From positions 1,618,501-1,682,500 of the forward strand of contig NZ_CP040517.1 in NCBI RefSeq assembly GCF_005849285.1: a stretch of 64,000 bases of DNA, written 5' to 3'. This DNA is from Luteithermobacter gelatinilyticus. GTDB taxonomy: Bacteria > Pseudomonadota > Alphaproteobacteria > Sphingomonadales > Emcibacteraceae. A program made the translations under genes and the position numbers. This document shows, in pieces, positions 17,253 to 26,662 of this stretch (position 1 is the first letter of the stretch; the number at the start of each line of letters is the position of its first letter). Under the pieces are notes generated by a model. The model was not told the origin of the DNA, ran no database searches, and saw only the letters and a list, made by a program, of their open reading frames with translations.

Positions 17253-18257
17253 ATGCCTTTATCTTTATCACGACGCCGAACCCTGAAACTGGTTGCCGCT
17301 GCGGCAGGACTGGCCTCTGCCCCGATGCGAGCTTTTTCCATCCCTAACAAAACGCGCTATCACCCTGTTTCCTGGAACGGGCGCCTGATGGGCCTTGACG
17401 CCTCCATACAGCTTTTCCATCCTGACCGGGCTGAGGGGGAAAAGATTCTTCATGACACCGTAGCCCTGGTGCGCCAGCAGGAAACCCTTTTCAGCCTGTA
17501 TCAGCCCGGCTCAGCTCTCCGGTGCCTCAACAGCACCGGTTTTCTTGAAAATCCCCCCCCGGATTTCATACGGCTCCTAAGATACGCCCGACGAATAAGC
17601 ACCCTGACCCGGGGAAAATTTGATGTGACCGTCCAACCGCTTTGGGCGTTCTATCAGAACCATTTTCTTGACCCTTCCCAGACGGAACCACCCCAAAGGG
17701 CAGCAATTGACGCTGTTCTGGAACATGTGGGCTATCAGCACCTCTCCCTTGAAGGTCACCTGATACAGCTTACAAAACCCGGCATGGCCCTTACCCTCAA
17801 TGGTATTGCCCAAGGATTTGTCACCGACATGGCGGCGGCGCATCTGCGGCGTAACGGCCTTGAGCATGTTCTGGTGGATTTTGGTGAATTGCGCGCCCTT
17901 GGCCCCCAACCGTATGGTGCAGCCTGGAATATAGGGCTTGAAGATCCGCTGGCTCCCCTGTCCCTCGCAGAAGTCGTCCAGTTGCGCAAAGGTGCCTTGG
18001 CGACATCCGGCGGGTATGGCGACAGATTTGATTCGGAAGGCCGGTTTCACCACCTTCTGGACCCCACTACCGGCCTCAGCAGCCACCACTACCGCGCCAT
18101 CACGGTGCAGGCCCCGACGGCGCTGGAGGCGGATGCCCTATCCACGGCCTTTTACGTCATGTCGCCCGAAGAGATCAAAACCCTGCTGACGCAATACCGC
18201 CATCTCACGGTCAGACTGACCTTGCCTGACGGCACCCTGCTGCGGCTGGCGTCCTGA
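17253..18257 (+). CDS. apbE: ApbE family FAD:protein FMN transferase
   Basis: Transfers FMN from FAD to a Ser or Thr of exported flavoproteins; the substrate is probably the FMN-binding protein encoded at 15058-15615. The 334 residues begin with a twin-arginine-like signal (SRRRTLKLVAAAAGLASAP), so it is exported. Family motifs: NGRLMGLDASIQL, the ALTLNGIAQGFVTD stretch, LVDFGELRALG (where many ApbE have Gly-Gly, here Gly-Glu), GALATSGGYGDRF, HHLLDPTTG and EADALSTAFYVM. I chose ATG 17253 from the length of the Tat n-region; GTG 17241 and ATG 17184 are in frame. ATG 17151 overlaps the operator and is unlikely. Confidence 0.92.
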   Translation: MPLSLSRRRTLKLVAAAAGLASAPMRAFSIPNKTRYHPVSWNGRLMGLDASIQLFHPDRAEGEKILHDTVALVRQQETLFSLYQPGSALRCLNSTGFLENPPPDFIRLLRYARRISTLTRGKFDVTVQPLWAFYQNHFLDPSQTEPPQRAAIDAVLEHVGYQHLSLEGHLIQLTKPGMALTLNGIAQGFVTDMAAAHLRRNGLEHVLVDFGELRALGPQPYGAAWNIGLEDPLAPLSLAEVVQLRKGALATSGGYGDRFDSEGRFHHLLDPTTGLSSHHYRAITVQAPTALEADALSTAFYVMSPEEIKTLLTQYRHLTVRLTLPDGTLLRLAS

Positions 18258-18280
18258 AATTCCTGTCCCTGCCGGCTCCC

Positions 18281-18550
18281 TAGAGTGAATTGTGAAGAGG
18301 TTGACCCATTCTGCCGGTCAGGTCTGGTTCAGGAGCCAGGGGTTTGGCGCAGGCCATACTGGCGGTACGGCCAAGCCAAACCCCGCCGGAACTGGACCAG
18401 ATCGGCCCGGCCCTTCGGGTTGGCGGCTTGGGGCCGCTCACCTTGTCAGACGCCTGGCCCGATGCCCCGCATCGCCCGGCGCCGTCTTCCGCGTGAGGCG
18501 GGCCACAATCCGCCAACAGAATTGAGCCAACCTCTTCACAATTCACTCTA
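18281..18550. mobile_element. MITE-like element with 23-bp perfect terminal inverted repeats
   Basis: A 270-bp non-coding segment fills almost the whole 306-bp gap between apbE and the photolyase gene. Its ends, 18281-18303 and 18528-18550, are perfect 23-bp inverted repeats (outer end TAGAGTGAATTGTGAAG), with weaker similarity continuing about 15 bp inward. The outermost TA on each side could be a duplicated target, as made by IS630/mariner transposases. Inside, GGGGTTTGGC (18339-18348) pairs perfectly with 18375-18384 and the pairing extends imperfectly to about 27 bp. It has no transposase. It ends 13 bp before the photolyase stop codon. Family assignment is inferred from end structure only. 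Confidence 0.75.
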
Positions 18551-18563
18551 TCAGCAAGGGGGG

Positions 18564-19985
18564 TTATTTCATACTTTTATACGCCGCAAGCGCCCGTTCC
18601 CGGGCAGCGGCATGATCCACAATCGGTGCGGGATAGGTTTTACCCAGCACAACACCGGCCTCCATTAACACCTCTCGCGGCGCCCGCCATGGGGCGTGTA
18701 CATATTTATCCGGCAAGGCCCCAACCTCCGGCACCCAACGCCGCACATACCGCCCATCGGAATCAAATTTTTCTCCCTGCATCACGGGATTGAAAATCCG
18801 AAAATACGGGGATGCATCGGCACCGCATCCGGCCACCCATTGCCAGCCAGCCGAATTGTTGGCCAGATCCGCATCCACCAGCGTGTCCCAAAACCAGCGT
18901 GCCCCCGCCTGCCAGGGAATAAGAAGGTGTTTGGTCAAAAATGACGCCACGATCATACGCACCCGGTTATGCATAAAACCCGTATGCCACAATTCCCTCA
19001 TCCCGGCATCCACGATCGGATATCCGGTCTGCCCCTTCTGCCAGCGGCGCAAGGCCTCCTTGTCATCACGCCAGGGGAAATTTACAAATTCCGGGCGAAA
19101 GGGACGTTCCGGCAAATGAGAAAAATGGAACAGAAGATACGTGCCAAATTCCCGCCAGCCCAGTTCGCTGCGAAACTTGGTCACTGAGGTGGCGGTATCT
19201 GAAAGGTCTTCGAACAGGCGCAGTTTGCGCCAGATGTCGCGAACACTGATTTCCCCGAAATGCAAATGCGCCGAAAGACCGGAAATGGCTCCTGCGTCGG
19301 GCCTGTCGCGTTTTGTGGCATAATATGGCAGCCCTTTTTCCAGAAACGCCTCAAAACGTCGTTGGGCCCCCTGCTCCCCCGGGGTCCAGCGCCAGGCCAG
19401 CCCCCCGGACCAGTCCGGGGTCCCGGGCAACAGGCGCCAGTCTCCAAGATCATCCGACTTTGGCAGAGAATCAACTGTCCCCAGGTCCGGCACCGGGTAT
19501 GACGTGGAATCGTCAATTTGCCCGCTGGCCTGACGCCAGTACGGGGTGAAGACTTTATAAGGCGTCCCCTGTCCGGTCAGGATTTCCCACGGTTCGGTGA
19601 GCAAAGCACCATTGTGGCTGGTGACGCACAGTCCCTTGTTCAGAAAATAGTTCTTGATCGCCTTGTCCCGGACAACGCTATGGGGGTCATAGCTGCGATT
19701 CCAGGCGATGGCCGTCACACCCGTCTTTTCAACCAGATCTTGCAACACCTTAAGCGCCGGGCCCCGGCGCAGGATGAGCCGTGTCCCCTTGCGGGCAAAC
19801 TGCTGCTGCAGGGAACGCAGGCTGTGATACAGCCACCAGCGGCTGGCCCCGCCCGGACGCCACTCCCCGCACCCCTCTTCATCCAGAATAAATACGGGGA
19901 TGACAGGCCCCCGCTGTGCCGCCTCGAACAAGGCCGGATTATCATAAAGACGCAGATCCTGCCTAAACCAGACCAGAGTTTTCAT
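18564..19985 (-). CDS. phrB: Deoxyribodipyrimidine photolyase (cryptochrome/photolyase family)
   Basis: Light-driven repair of cyclobutane pyrimidine dimers. About 473 residues, the size of class I photolyases. The N-terminal antenna-binding domain starts MKTLVWFRQDLRLYDNPAL; the FAD-binding helical domain includes LSAHLHFGEIS, ELGWREFGTYLL, GYPIVDAGMRELWHTG, MHNRVRMIVASFLTK and WFWDTLVDADLANNSAGWQW, the last with residues that contact FAD. An ATG 12 bp upstream (19997) would add MEIG; I prefer 19985 because GGAAATC lies upstream and the family starts at this Met. A MITE-like element sits directly after its stop. Confidence 0.96.
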   Translation of the reverse strand: MKTLVWFRQDLRLYDNPALFEAAQRGPVIPVFILDEEGCGEWRPGGASRWWLYHSLRSLQQQFARKGTRLILRRGPALKVLQDLVEKTGVTAIAWNRSYDPHSVVRDKAIKNYFLNKGLCVTSHNGALLTEPWEILTGQGTPYKVFTPYWRQASGQIDDSTSYPVPDLGTVDSLPKSDDLGDWRLLPGTPDWSGGLAWRWTPGEQGAQRRFEAFLEKGLPYYATKRDRPDAGAISGLSAHLHFGEISVRDIWRKLRLFEDLSDTATSVTKFRSELGWREFGTYLLFHFSHLPERPFRPEFVNFPWRDDKEALRRWQKGQTGYPIVDAGMRELWHTGFMHNRVRMIVASFLTKHLLIPWQAGARWFWDTLVDADLANNSAGWQWVAGCGADASPYFRIFNPVMQGEKFDSDGRYVRRWVPEVGALPDKYVHAPWRAPREVLMEAGVVLGKTYPAPIVDHAAARERALAAYKSMK

Positions 19986-20045
19986 GCCGATTTCCATTCG
20001 GGGGCCATCTCATGACAATTCACTCTCTGTCGCGCCTAAAACTCA

Positions 20046-20081
20046 TAAAAAACCGCCTATTTCCCCACGGAAAAGGCGGTT
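20046..20081 (-). terminator. Rho-independent terminator after the DUF1476 gene
   Basis: On the minus strand AACCGCC (20081-20075) pairs with GGCGGTT (20057-20051) and is followed by a run of U (20052-20047). It lies about 36 nt after the DUF1476 stop. Confidence 0.85.
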
Positions 20082-20116
20082 CATCACTCTATCGGAATTT
20101 TACAAAACCGGGCAAA

Positions 20117-20446
20117 TCAGCTTTTGCCTTCCGCTTTCAGTTGCAGACGGGCCTCTTCAAGAAACTCATCCATCGCCTTCCGCAGGCGATGTTCGGAAAT
20201 CTCTACGCCTTTGGCCTCGAAGTCTGTCTTGATTTTACGGTAAACATCTTCATGACCGGTTTCCTCAAAATCCGCCTGCACCACTTCCTTGGCATAATTC
20301 TGGGCGTCTGCCCCGGAAAGCCCCATCTTCTCTGCGGCCCACAAACCCAGCAATTTATTGCGGCGCATGGCGACCTTGAACTCGAATTCCTCATCCTTGG
20401 CGAATTTGTTTTCAAACGCCTTTTCCCGGTCATTGAACTGGGTCAT
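20117..20446 (-). CDS. DUF1476 protein, zeta-type F1-ATPase inhibitor
   Basis: 109-residue soluble protein with the typical start MTQFNDREKAFENKFAKDEE and the conserved RRNKLLGLWAAEKMGL segment. The family is the alphaproteobacterial zeta subunit, described in Paracoccus as an inhibitor of ATP hydrolysis by the F1F0 ATP synthase; the N-terminal region is the inhibitory part. It is mostly alpha-helical and highly charged. It is transcribed away from purC and is followed by a good terminator. DUF1476 next to purC is a recurrent alphaproteobacterial arrangement. Confidence 0.93.
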   Translation of the reverse strand: MTQFNDREKAFENKFAKDEEFEFKVAMRRNKLLGLWAAEKMGLSGADAQNYAKEVVQADFEETGHEDVYRKIKTDFEAKGVEISEHRLRKAMDEFLEEARLQLKAEGKS

Positions 20447-20630
20447 ATTTACAAACTCCTGTCTTAAATCCTGTCCTCAGATTGCTGCCCGTTACCGCAC
20501 ATCTTGCTTTCAAGGCGGTCCCGGCCGGCTCAGTATTATTTGGTGCCATATGTACGTCATTCAAAAAAAGGATTCCACCTTATTTTACACCAAAAAACCA
20601 TGTTTCATTTTCGACGGCCGTTTTCTGCTT

Positions 20631-20660
20631 TTGGCGCATTGTATTTGACAATTTTATGAT
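20631..20660 (+). promoter_or_regulatory. Possible promoter of the pur operon
   Basis: TTGGCG (20631-20636) and TATGAT (20655-20660) are spaced by 18 bp, about 50 bp before the purC start. The -10 matches the consensus at five of six bases, the -35 at four. Nearby TTGACA (20645-20650) has no -10 at the right distance. Confidence 0.35.
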
Positions 20661-20708
20661 ATATGTTCGCCACGCTTGATTCTCAAATTTTCAGATTAAG
20701 GTTCCCCC

Positions 20709-21455
20709 ATGACGTCTGATGTCCCCAAGGGTGAAAAACTCTACGAAGGCAAAGCCAAAATTCTGTTCCGCGGTCCCGAACCCGGCACGCTCATTCAGTA
20801 TTTCAAGGATGATGCCACCGCTTTCAACAACCAGAAAAAAGGCACCATTGCCGGCAAAGGCATTATCAACAACCGGATCACCGACCTGATCATGACCCGG
20901 CTTGCCGGCATCGGTATCCCGACTCATTATATCAGACGGTTGTCTGATCGGGAACAACTGGTTCACGAAGTCCAGATCGTACCGCTGGAAGTCATTGTGC
21001 GCAATATCGCGGCGGGGTCCATGTCCAAAAAGTTCGGCGTGGAGGAAGGCACGCGCCTGGCCCGGCCGCTGGTGGAGTTTTCGCTGAAAAATGATGATCT
21101 GGGGGACCCGCTGCTGGCCGAGGAACACATTCTGATTCTGGGGCTGGCGACGGAAGAGGAACTGGACGAAATTTTTGAAATGTCCCTTAAGATTAATGAC
21201 TTTCTGCGCGGCATGTTTGCGGCCGTGGGCATTGATCTGGTGGATTTCAAACTGGAATACGGGCGTCTTGCCGAAGAAGACGGTTATACGCTCGTTCTTG
21301 CTGATGAATTCAGCCCAGACAACTGTCGTCTGTGGGATATGAGAACCGGTGAGAAAATGGACAAGGACCGTTTTCGCCGTGATCTGGGTGGTGAGGTGGA
21401 GGCCTATCAGGAAGTGGCCCGCCGCCTGGGGATTTCCCTGGACGCCGGCGACTGA
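20709..21455 (+). CDS. purC: SAICAR synthase
   Basis: Phosphoribosylaminoimidazole-succinocarboxamide synthase, which joins CAIR and aspartate with ATP in purine synthesis. 248 residues, typical of the bacterial short form. Visible motifs: [11 protein letters not shown] at the start, the substrate region [45 protein letters not shown] and the metal/ATP region [14 protein letters not shown]. It is the first gene of the purC-purS-purQ-purL run. Confidence 0.97.
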   Translation: MTSDVPKGEKLYEGKAKILFRGPEPGTLIQYFKDDATAFNNQKKGTIAGKGIINNRITDLIMTRLAGIGIPTHYIRRLSDREQLVHEVQIVPLEVIVRNIAAGSMSKKFGVEEGTRLARPLVEFSLKNDDLGDPLLAEEHILILGLATEEELDEIFEMSLKINDFLRGMFAAVGIDLVDFKLEYGRLAEEDGYTLVLADEFSPDNCRLWDMRTGEKMDKDRFRRDLGGEVEAYQEVARRLGISLDAGD

Positions 21456-21500
21456 AAAGACCGACTAACATACATGACTTGAGACAGAAAGGGATACATC

Positions 21501-21740
21501 GTGAAAGCACGTGTATATGTCACCTTGAAAAACGGCGTCCTGGACCCCCAGGGCAAAGCCATCCAGCATGCCCTGACCGCCCTCGGTTTTGAGGGCGTGG
21601 ATGATGTGCGCCAAGGCAAATTTATCGAACTGGACCTCGCAGACAACGACCAAGAACAGGCCAAGGCCAGGGTCGAGGAGATGTGTCGAAAACTACTCGC
21701 CAACACGGTGATTGAAAACTACACCATCGAAATCGACTGA
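21501..21740 (+). CDS. purS: FGAM synthase subunit PurS
   Basis: Small subunit of the three-part formylglycinamidine ribonucleotide synthase (PurS, PurQ, PurL); it helps pass ammonia from PurQ to PurL. 79 residues, the normal size, with KARVYVTLKNGVLDPQGKAI at the start and a second alpha/beta unit ending LLANTVIENYTIEID. It starts with GTG at 21501; AAAGGG (21488-21493) is the ribosome site. It lies 45 bp after purC and about 95 bp before purQ. Confidence 0.96.
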   Translation: MKARVYVTLKNGVLDPQGKAIQHALTALGFEGVDDVRQGKFIELDLADNDQEQAKARVEEMCRKLLANTVIENYTIEID

Positions 21741-21835
21741 CAGAAACAAACTGACGCCCTCTCCTGAGGGCTTTATGCTTCATAAGCCCCGGTCAGGGAC
21801 GCAGGATAGATTGATTAAAATATGGGAATGCGTCG

Positions 21836-22525
21836 ATGAAAAGCGCTGTTATTGTGTTTCCCGCCTCCAATTGCGATCGCGACATGATCGTGGCACTGGA
21901 GAAAATTACGGGTCAAAAACCGCACGTTGTCTGGCATCAGAACAGGGAAATTCCCGATGTGGACCTGATCGCCCTGCCCGGCGGGTTTTCCTTTGGCGAC
22001 TATCTGCGCTGCGGGGCCATGGCGGCCCGCTCGCCGGCCATGAAGGAAGTGATCAGCAGAGCAGAACAAGGGGTCAATATTATCGGGATCTGCAACGGCT
22101 TCCAGATTCTCACCGAAACCGGGCTGCTGCCCGGCGCGCTGATGCGCAACAGAAGCCTGAAATTCATCTGCAAACACGTTCCTCTGAGAGTGGATAACAA
22201 CGATACCGTCTTCAGCAATGCCTACAAGCAGGGACAGATCATCCGGATCCCTGTAGCCCATCATGACGGCAATTATTTTGCGGATGAGGAAACGTTGAAA
22301 AAGCTGGAAGACCAGAATCGCGTTGTTTTCCGGTATGTGGACGAGACGGGCGAGGCCAGTAAAGCCGGCAACCCCAACGGGTCGCAGCATAACATAGCCG
22401 GAATCATTAACGAACGCGGCAATGTGTTGGGCATGATGCCGCATCCGGAACGCCTCATTGAAGACGCCCAAGGCGGCACCGACGGCCGCGGTTTCTTCGA
22501 AAGCATTCTGAATTCATTAAAATAG
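21836..22525 (+). CDS. purQ: FGAM synthase glutaminase subunit PurQ
   Basis: Class I glutamine amidotransferase that supplies ammonia to PurL. 229 residues. The nucleophile Cys lies in [16 protein letters not shown], and the triad His and Glu in [10 protein letters not shown] near the C-terminus. [17 protein letters not shown] is the oxyanion/ammonia-channel region of this family. It follows purS after about 95 bp and ends 10 bp before purL, so it is coupled to purL. Confidence 0.97.
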   Translation: MKSAVIVFPASNCDRDMIVALEKITGQKPHVVWHQNREIPDVDLIALPGGFSFGDYLRCGAMAARSPAMKEVISRAEQGVNIIGICNGFQILTETGLLPGALMRNRSLKFICKHVPLRVDNNDTVFSNAYKQGQIIRIPVAHHDGNYFADEETLKKLEDQNRVVFRYVDETGEASKAGNPNGSQHNIAGIINERGNVLGMMPHPERLIEDAQGGTDGRGFFESILNSLK

Positions 22526-22535
22526 GACCCGGGAT

Positions 22536-24746
22536 ATGGCGTGGAACAACAATATTGAAATCACCGATGAACTGGTGGCCGAACACGGTCTGACCCAGGA
22601 GGAATACAAGCTGGTTCTGGACATTCTGGGCCGCACCCCTACTCTGACGGAACTGGGCATCTTTTCTGTGATGTGGAGCGAACACTGCTCCTACAAATCG
22701 TCAAAATTACATTTGAAAAAACTGCCCACCAAGGCCCCCTGGGTGATCCAGGGCCCGGGGGAAAATGCCGGGGTGATTGACATAGGGGATGGCCAGGCCG
22801 CCGTTTTCAAAATGGAAAGCCACAACCACCCCTCCTATATCGAACCTTATCAGGGCGCGGCCACCGGCGTGGGCGGAATCCTGCGGGATGTGTTCACCAT
22901 GGGCGCACGTCCCATCGCCAATATGAACGCCCTGCGCTTTGGCCGGCCGGAACACCCCAAAACCCGCCATCTGTTAAGTGGCGTGGTGGACGGCATTGGC
23001 GGCTATGGCAACTGTGTCGGCGTGCCCACAGTGGGCGGGGAAACCAATTTCCACCCCTCCTATGACGGTAATATCCTGGTCAACGCCATGACCGTGGGAT
23101 TAGCGGATGCGGACAAGATTTTCTATTCCGCGGCCGCTGGCGTCGGGAATCCGGTGGTTTATGTGGGCTCTAAAACCGGTCGCGACGGCATTCACGGCGC
23201 CACCATGGCGTCAGCGGAATTTACCGAGGACAGTGAAGAAAAACGCCCCACAGTGCAGGTGGGCGATCCGTTTACGGAAAAACTTCTGATTGAAGCCTGC
23301 CTTGAGCTGATGGCCACTGACGCCATCGTCGCGATTCAAGATATGGGCGCGGCGGGATTGACCTCTTCTTCCGTCGAAATGGCTTCCGGTGGCGGCGTGG
23401 GCTTTGAGTTGAACCTGGACAAGGTGCCCCAGCGCGAAGAAAACATGACCCCCTATGAAATGATGCTGTCGGAAAGCCAGGAGCGCATGCTGATGGTGCT
23501 CAAGCCCGGCCGGGAAGCCGAGGCCGAGGCCATCTTCCGCAAATGGGATCTGGATTTCGCCGTGATTGGCAGAATCACGGACACCGGTAACCTTACCCTG
23601 CTGTATAAAGGGGCAGTTGTCGCAGACATCCCGGCTGGACCGCTGGCGGACAAATCGCCGGAATATGACCGGCCGTGGATCAAACAGGATCCTGCGCCTT
23701 ACCTGCCCCCTGAAAAAATCGCCGCCCCGGATGACCTTGGTGCGGCCCTGATCAAGATGATCGGCTCGCCCAATCTGTGTAGCCGGGCCTGGATCTGGGA
23801 ACAGTATGATCATCAGGTAATGGCCGATACCATCCAGAAACCGGGCGGCGATGCCGCTGTGGTGCGGGTGCATGGCACCGATAAGGCACTGGCCATTTCC
23901 ACCGACTGCACCCCACGTTATTGTTATGCGGACCCGGTCGAAGGCGGCAAACAGGCTGTGGCCGAAACCTGGCGCAATATTACCGCTGTTGGCGGCACCC
24001 CGCTGGCCATTACCGACTGCATGAATTTCGGCAATCCCGAACGGCCGGAAATCATGGGCCAGTTTGTTGGCTGCATTGAGGGCATGAAGGAGGCCTGTAC
24101 GATGCTCAACTACCCCGTCGTCTCCGGCAATGTCTCGCTCTATAACGAAACCAACGGTACCGGCATTTACCCGACCCCAGCTATCGGCGGTGTGGGCCTG
24201 CTCAAAGACAGCCGCAAAATGGCCACCATTGCCCCCAAAGAAGAAGGCGAAATCCTGATTCTGATTGGTGAAACCAAAGGCCATCTTGGCGCATCGCTTT
24301 ATCTGGATATCATTGAAGGTCGCGAGGAAGGCGCGCCGCCGCCAGTAGATCTGGAAACAGAAAAGAAAAACGGCGATTTTGTCCGCGCCCAGATTGAAAA
24401 TGGCACCGTGGAGACCTGTCACGATCTTTCAGACGGCGGGCTATTTGTGGCACTTGCGGAAATGGCCATGGCATCCCGGATGGGCATGGATCTGACCTTA
24501 GACCCCGGGGGACTTTCCCTACATGCCTTTGGCTTTGGGGAAGACCAGAGCCGGTATGTGCTGTCCGTTGCTGAAACAAAAGCCGACGCCCTTCTGAAGG
24601 CTGCAACACAGGCCGGCGTGAAAGCGCAAAAAATTGGCGTTACCGGCGGTACGGAATTGAAAATCGGCGATGCAGCCACCATATCAGTAGCGGAGCTTCT
24701 TGACGCGCACAGCGGCTGGATGCCAAACTATATGGGGCTAGAGTAA
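22536..24746 (+). CDS. purL: FGAM synthase subunit PurL (small type)
   Basis: ATP-dependent synthetase subunit that converts FGAR to FGAM with ammonia from PurQ. 736 residues, the small PurL type that needs PurS and PurQ. Motifs: [14 protein letters not shown] (catalytic His), [29 protein letters not shown] (nucleotide and substrate region, given here as one known family block split by eye), [15 protein letters not shown], and the second-half ATP site [18 protein letters not shown]. Start ATG 22536 follows a GGACCCGGG ribosome-like region 10 bp after purQ. Confidence 0.97.
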   Translation: MAWNNNIEITDELVAEHGLTQEEYKLVLDILGRTPTLTELGIFSVMWSEHCSYKSSKLHLKKLPTKAPWVIQGPGENAGVIDIGDGQAAVFKMESHNHPSYIEPYQGAATGVGGILRDVFTMGARPIANMNALRFGRPEHPKTRHLLSGVVDGIGGYGNCVGVPTVGGETNFHPSYDGNILVNAMTVGLADADKIFYSAAAGVGNPVVYVGSKTGRDGIHGATMASAEFTEDSEEKRPTVQVGDPFTEKLLIEACLELMATDAIVAIQDMGAAGLTSSSVEMASGGGVGFELNLDKVPQREENMTPYEMMLSESQERMLMVLKPGREAEAEAIFRKWDLDFAVIGRITDTGNLTLLYKGAVVADIPAGPLADKSPEYDRPWIKQDPAPYLPPEKIAAPDDLGAALIKMIGSPNLCSRAWIWEQYDHQVMADTIQKPGGDAAVVRVHGTDKALAISTDCTPRYCYADPVEGGKQAVAETWRNITAVGGTPLAITDCMNFGNPERPEIMGQFVGCIEGMKEACTMLNYPVVSGNVSLYNETNGTGIYPTPAIGGVGLLKDSRKMATIAPKEEGEILILIGETKGHLGASLYLDIIEGREEGAPPPVDLETEKKNGDFVRAQIENGTVETCHDLSDGGLFVALAEMAMASRMGMDLTLDPGGLSLHAFGFGEDQSRYVLSVAETKADALLKAATQAGVKAQKIGVTGGTELKIGDAATISVAELLDAHSGWMPNYMGLE

Positions 24747-24777
24747 GTAACTAGGGATCAAGTGGAGTAACATTCAA

Positions 24778-25008
24778 ATGAGCATGGATGCGGCAGAGAT
24801 TGAAAGACTGATCAAGGAAGGCATTCCCGACGCCAAAGTCACCATTCAGGATCTGCGCGGTGACGGCGACCATTATGCCGCCCTTGTGGTTTCAAAAGCC
24901 TTTGCCGGGAAAAGCCGCGTGCAGCAACATCAGATGGTGTACAAGGCGCTGAAAGGCAAAATGGGCGGGGATCTGCACGCCCTGGCATTGCAAACTTCGG
25001 TTGAATAA
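24778..25008 (+). CDS. bolA: BolA family protein
   Basis: 76-residue BolA-like protein. BolA proteins pair with CGFS monothiol glutaredoxins to bind or pass on 2Fe-2S clusters. The family core is visible: [21 protein letters not shown], the [12 protein letters not shown] helix with the conserved His, and a C-terminal LHALALQTS strand. The next gene encodes exactly such a glutaredoxin 47 bp downstream. Starts at ATG 24778 or 24784, which differ by two residues. Confidence 0.94.
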   Translation: MSMDAAEIERLIKEGIPDAKVTIQDLRGDGDHYAALVVSKAFAGKSRVQQHQMVYKALKGKMGGDLHALALQTSVE

Positions 25009-25055
25009 GCGCCGTCAATCAACAGACGAAAAAGATTTATCAGGAATTTAAACAC

Positions 25056-25388
25056 ATGAACAATCCGGTTTTCGCCCGAATTGAAGAAGACATCAAAAAC
25101 AACGATATCGTGCTGTATATGAAAGGCAGCCCGATGTTCCCCCAATGCGGTTTTTCCGCCGCCGTGGTTGAAGTGCTGAACTATTATAACGTGGATTATG
25201 AAGCCTTTGACGTGTTACAGGACCCTGCCCTGCGCGAAGGCATCAAACAGTTCAGCGAATGGCCAACTATCCCGCAGCTTTATGTCAAGGGAGAGTTTGT
25301 CGGCGGCTGTGACATTGTGCGCGAAATGGCCGCCAATGGAGAGCTCATCCAGCTCTTTGAACAACACGGCATCCGCCCCAAAAGCTAG
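25056..25388 (+). CDS. grxD: Monothiol glutaredoxin Grx4 family (CGFS type)
   Basis: 110 residues. The CGFS active site lies in [33 protein letters not shown] is the glutathione-binding cis-Pro and GG region. Such proteins hold a 2Fe-2S cluster bridged by glutathione and work with BolA in iron-sulfur trafficking and iron sensing. The upstream bolA gene is its expected partner. It is the last gene of the purine-bolA-grxD run. Confidence 0.96.
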   Translation: MNNPVFARIEEDIKNNDIVLYMKGSPMFPQCGFSAAVVEVLNYYNVDYEAFDVLQDPALREGIKQFSEWPTIPQLYVKGEFVGGCDIVREMAANGELIQLFEQHGIRPKS

Positions 25389-25775
25389 CGTAGTTTGCGC
25401 ATTGAAGACTGCGTCATCTACCATGTTTTAGGTTTTCATTCAGGGTAACATGGATTGCATCGCGTCCCCTCGCGATGGCGAAAAACAACGTCATCGCGAT
25501 CCCCTGTCATAATCTTGAAAACGGGCGTGGCGATCCATTCTCCTGGTGCCCTGGATTGCCGCATCCTGCGGTTTTATCTAATATCACCCCCAATAATCCG
25601 TTCTGACTAATCTGTCTGGCTAATCCATCTGGCTAATCCGTTTTGACTGGCAGCTTCGTCAGGGCGAGGCTGAAAAATTTATTTGGCAACGCCGGTCAAT
25701 TAAAATACACTTTCGGGGAAGGCTCTTTTTTCATCATTCTTTATATCAGGGCCTTGAACAAAGGGGGTGGAAATT
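25389..25775. other. Intergenic region before luxR-like gene, with repeats
   Basis: 387 bp with no credible gene. It contains TCGCGATG (25470-25477) pairing with CATCGCGA (25492-25499), a GGATTGCCGC stretch near 25553 similar to the repeat-like stretch near 2731, and a degenerate tandem repeat at 25594-25647. It must also hold the promoter of the luxR-like gene; I could not single out a convincing one. Confidence 0.6.
25594..25647 (+). repeat. Four degenerate 13-14 bp tandem repeats
   Basis: Units TAATCCGTTCTGAC, TAATCTGTCTGGC, TAATCCATCTGGC and TAATCCGTTTTGAC lie head to tail. They are about 130 bp upstream of the luxR-like start and belong to the same class of short arrays seen elsewhere in the window. 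Confidence 0.85.
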
Positions 25776-26495
25776 TTGATCGGCTTTGAGGATGTGCAGG
25801 ATTTTATTTCCGACATCTCGTCCGCTAGAAATGCGGACGAAATTCAGGCCGCTTTCAGCAAAAAAACCGCCCCTCTGGGGTTTGACAAGCATACCTGTCT
25901 GAGTGTTGTGGACTGGACCAATCCGCCCCCGGAATCGCTCCTGTTGTTTGCGTTTCCGCAAAAATGGGTCGATTATTATACCGAACAGCGTTATTTCGAA
26001 CATGATGTTGTGTTGCAGCGAGTTTTTACGACCTCCAAACCCTATATCTGGTCCGATCTTTCTCTGCCCGATAAAATCAATCAGCAGATTTTTTCAGAAG
26101 CCAGTGAATTCGGCATCCTTAACGGCATGACCATCCCGATCACGGTGCCGGGACAGCCCCCCTGTACCGTGAACATCGCCGGGGAGAACCTTGATGTGCC
26201 CCCTCGGGTGTACCATATCCTGCATATCATGGCCGTTCATTATCATGATGCGGTTCTCACCCTGAAACTGAAAGACCTGAATGCCGATACGCCTGTTCCA
26301 AAACTGACCGCACGGGAACGGGAATGCCTGCACTGGGCCGCAGCAGGCAAAAGCGATCAGGATATTGGCGATATCCTTTATATCAGCGCGCGCACGTCTC
26401 ATTTTCATATTGAAAACGCCAAACGCAAACTCGGCGTCTCCACACGCCAGCAGGCCATCGCCCGCGCCGTATTAAACGGTATTATCCGCCCCTGA
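25776..26495 (+). CDS. LuxR-family quorum-sensing transcription factor
   Basis: About 239 residues. The N-terminal autoinducer-binding domain (residues 10-165) has the family Trp/Tyr/Asp set in FPQKWVDYYTEQRYFEHDVV and YIWSDL. The C-terminal LuxR helix-turn-helix runs from LTARERECLHWAAAGKSDQD to RKLGVSTRQQAIARAV. It probably binds an acyl-homoserine lactone and then a lux box; one lies between it and luxI. I chose TTG 25776 because AAGGGGG (25761-25767) is 8 nt upstream; GTG 25767 lies inside that ribosome site. Confidence 0.93.
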   Translation: MIGFEDVQDFISDISSARNADEIQAAFSKKTAPLGFDKHTCLSVVDWTNPPPESLLLFAFPQKWVDYYTEQRYFEHDVVLQRVFTTSKPYIWSDLSLPDKINQQIFSEASEFGILNGMTIPITVPGQPPCTVNIAGENLDVPPRVYHILHIMAVHYHDAVLTLKLKDLNADTPVPKLTARERECLHWAAAGKSDQDIGDILYISARTSHFHIENAKRKLGVSTRQQAIARAVLNGIIRP

Positions 26496-26559
26496 CCCGC
26501 CTAAGACGCACCTCTCAATCCTACACTACAATCATGGGTTAACCTCTACGAGGGAACAC

Positions 26560-26598
26560 ACCTGTATATTCTTCGTCAACCTGTCTGCCTAGACAGGT
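26560..26598 (+). promoter_or_regulatory. lux box upstream of luxI, with an extra half site
   Basis: ACCTGTCTGCCTAGACAGGT (26579-26598) has the same outer hexamers (ACCTGT and ACAGGT) and 20-bp length as the Vibrio fischeri lux box. The symmetry extends one base out on each side, giving 9-bp arms. A further ACCTGT half site lies at 26560-26565. The box is centred about 74 bp before the luxI start, so LuxR could contact RNA polymerase at a start near 26631; the -10 there is poor, as expected for an activator-dependent promoter. Confidence 0.85.
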
Positions 26599-26662
26599 TT
26601 CTTGTGCCCCGTCTCTCATCATCATGAACCTCATAACGTTCGGAAAGATAAGAGTTATCAGG

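Noticed and set aside
18280-18668. Short frames on both strands inside the MITE-like element
   Set aside because: They begin or end in the inverted repeats and show no transposase motif (no DDE/D triad).
20548-20594. Operator between DUF1476 and purC genes (TTTGGTG with CACCAAA)
   Set aside because: Only 7-bp arms, far apart, no conserved context; no better than chance.
25767-25769. GTG as the luxR-like start codon
   Set aside because: It lies inside the best ribosome site (AAGGGGG), leaving no spacing; TTG 25776 fits better.
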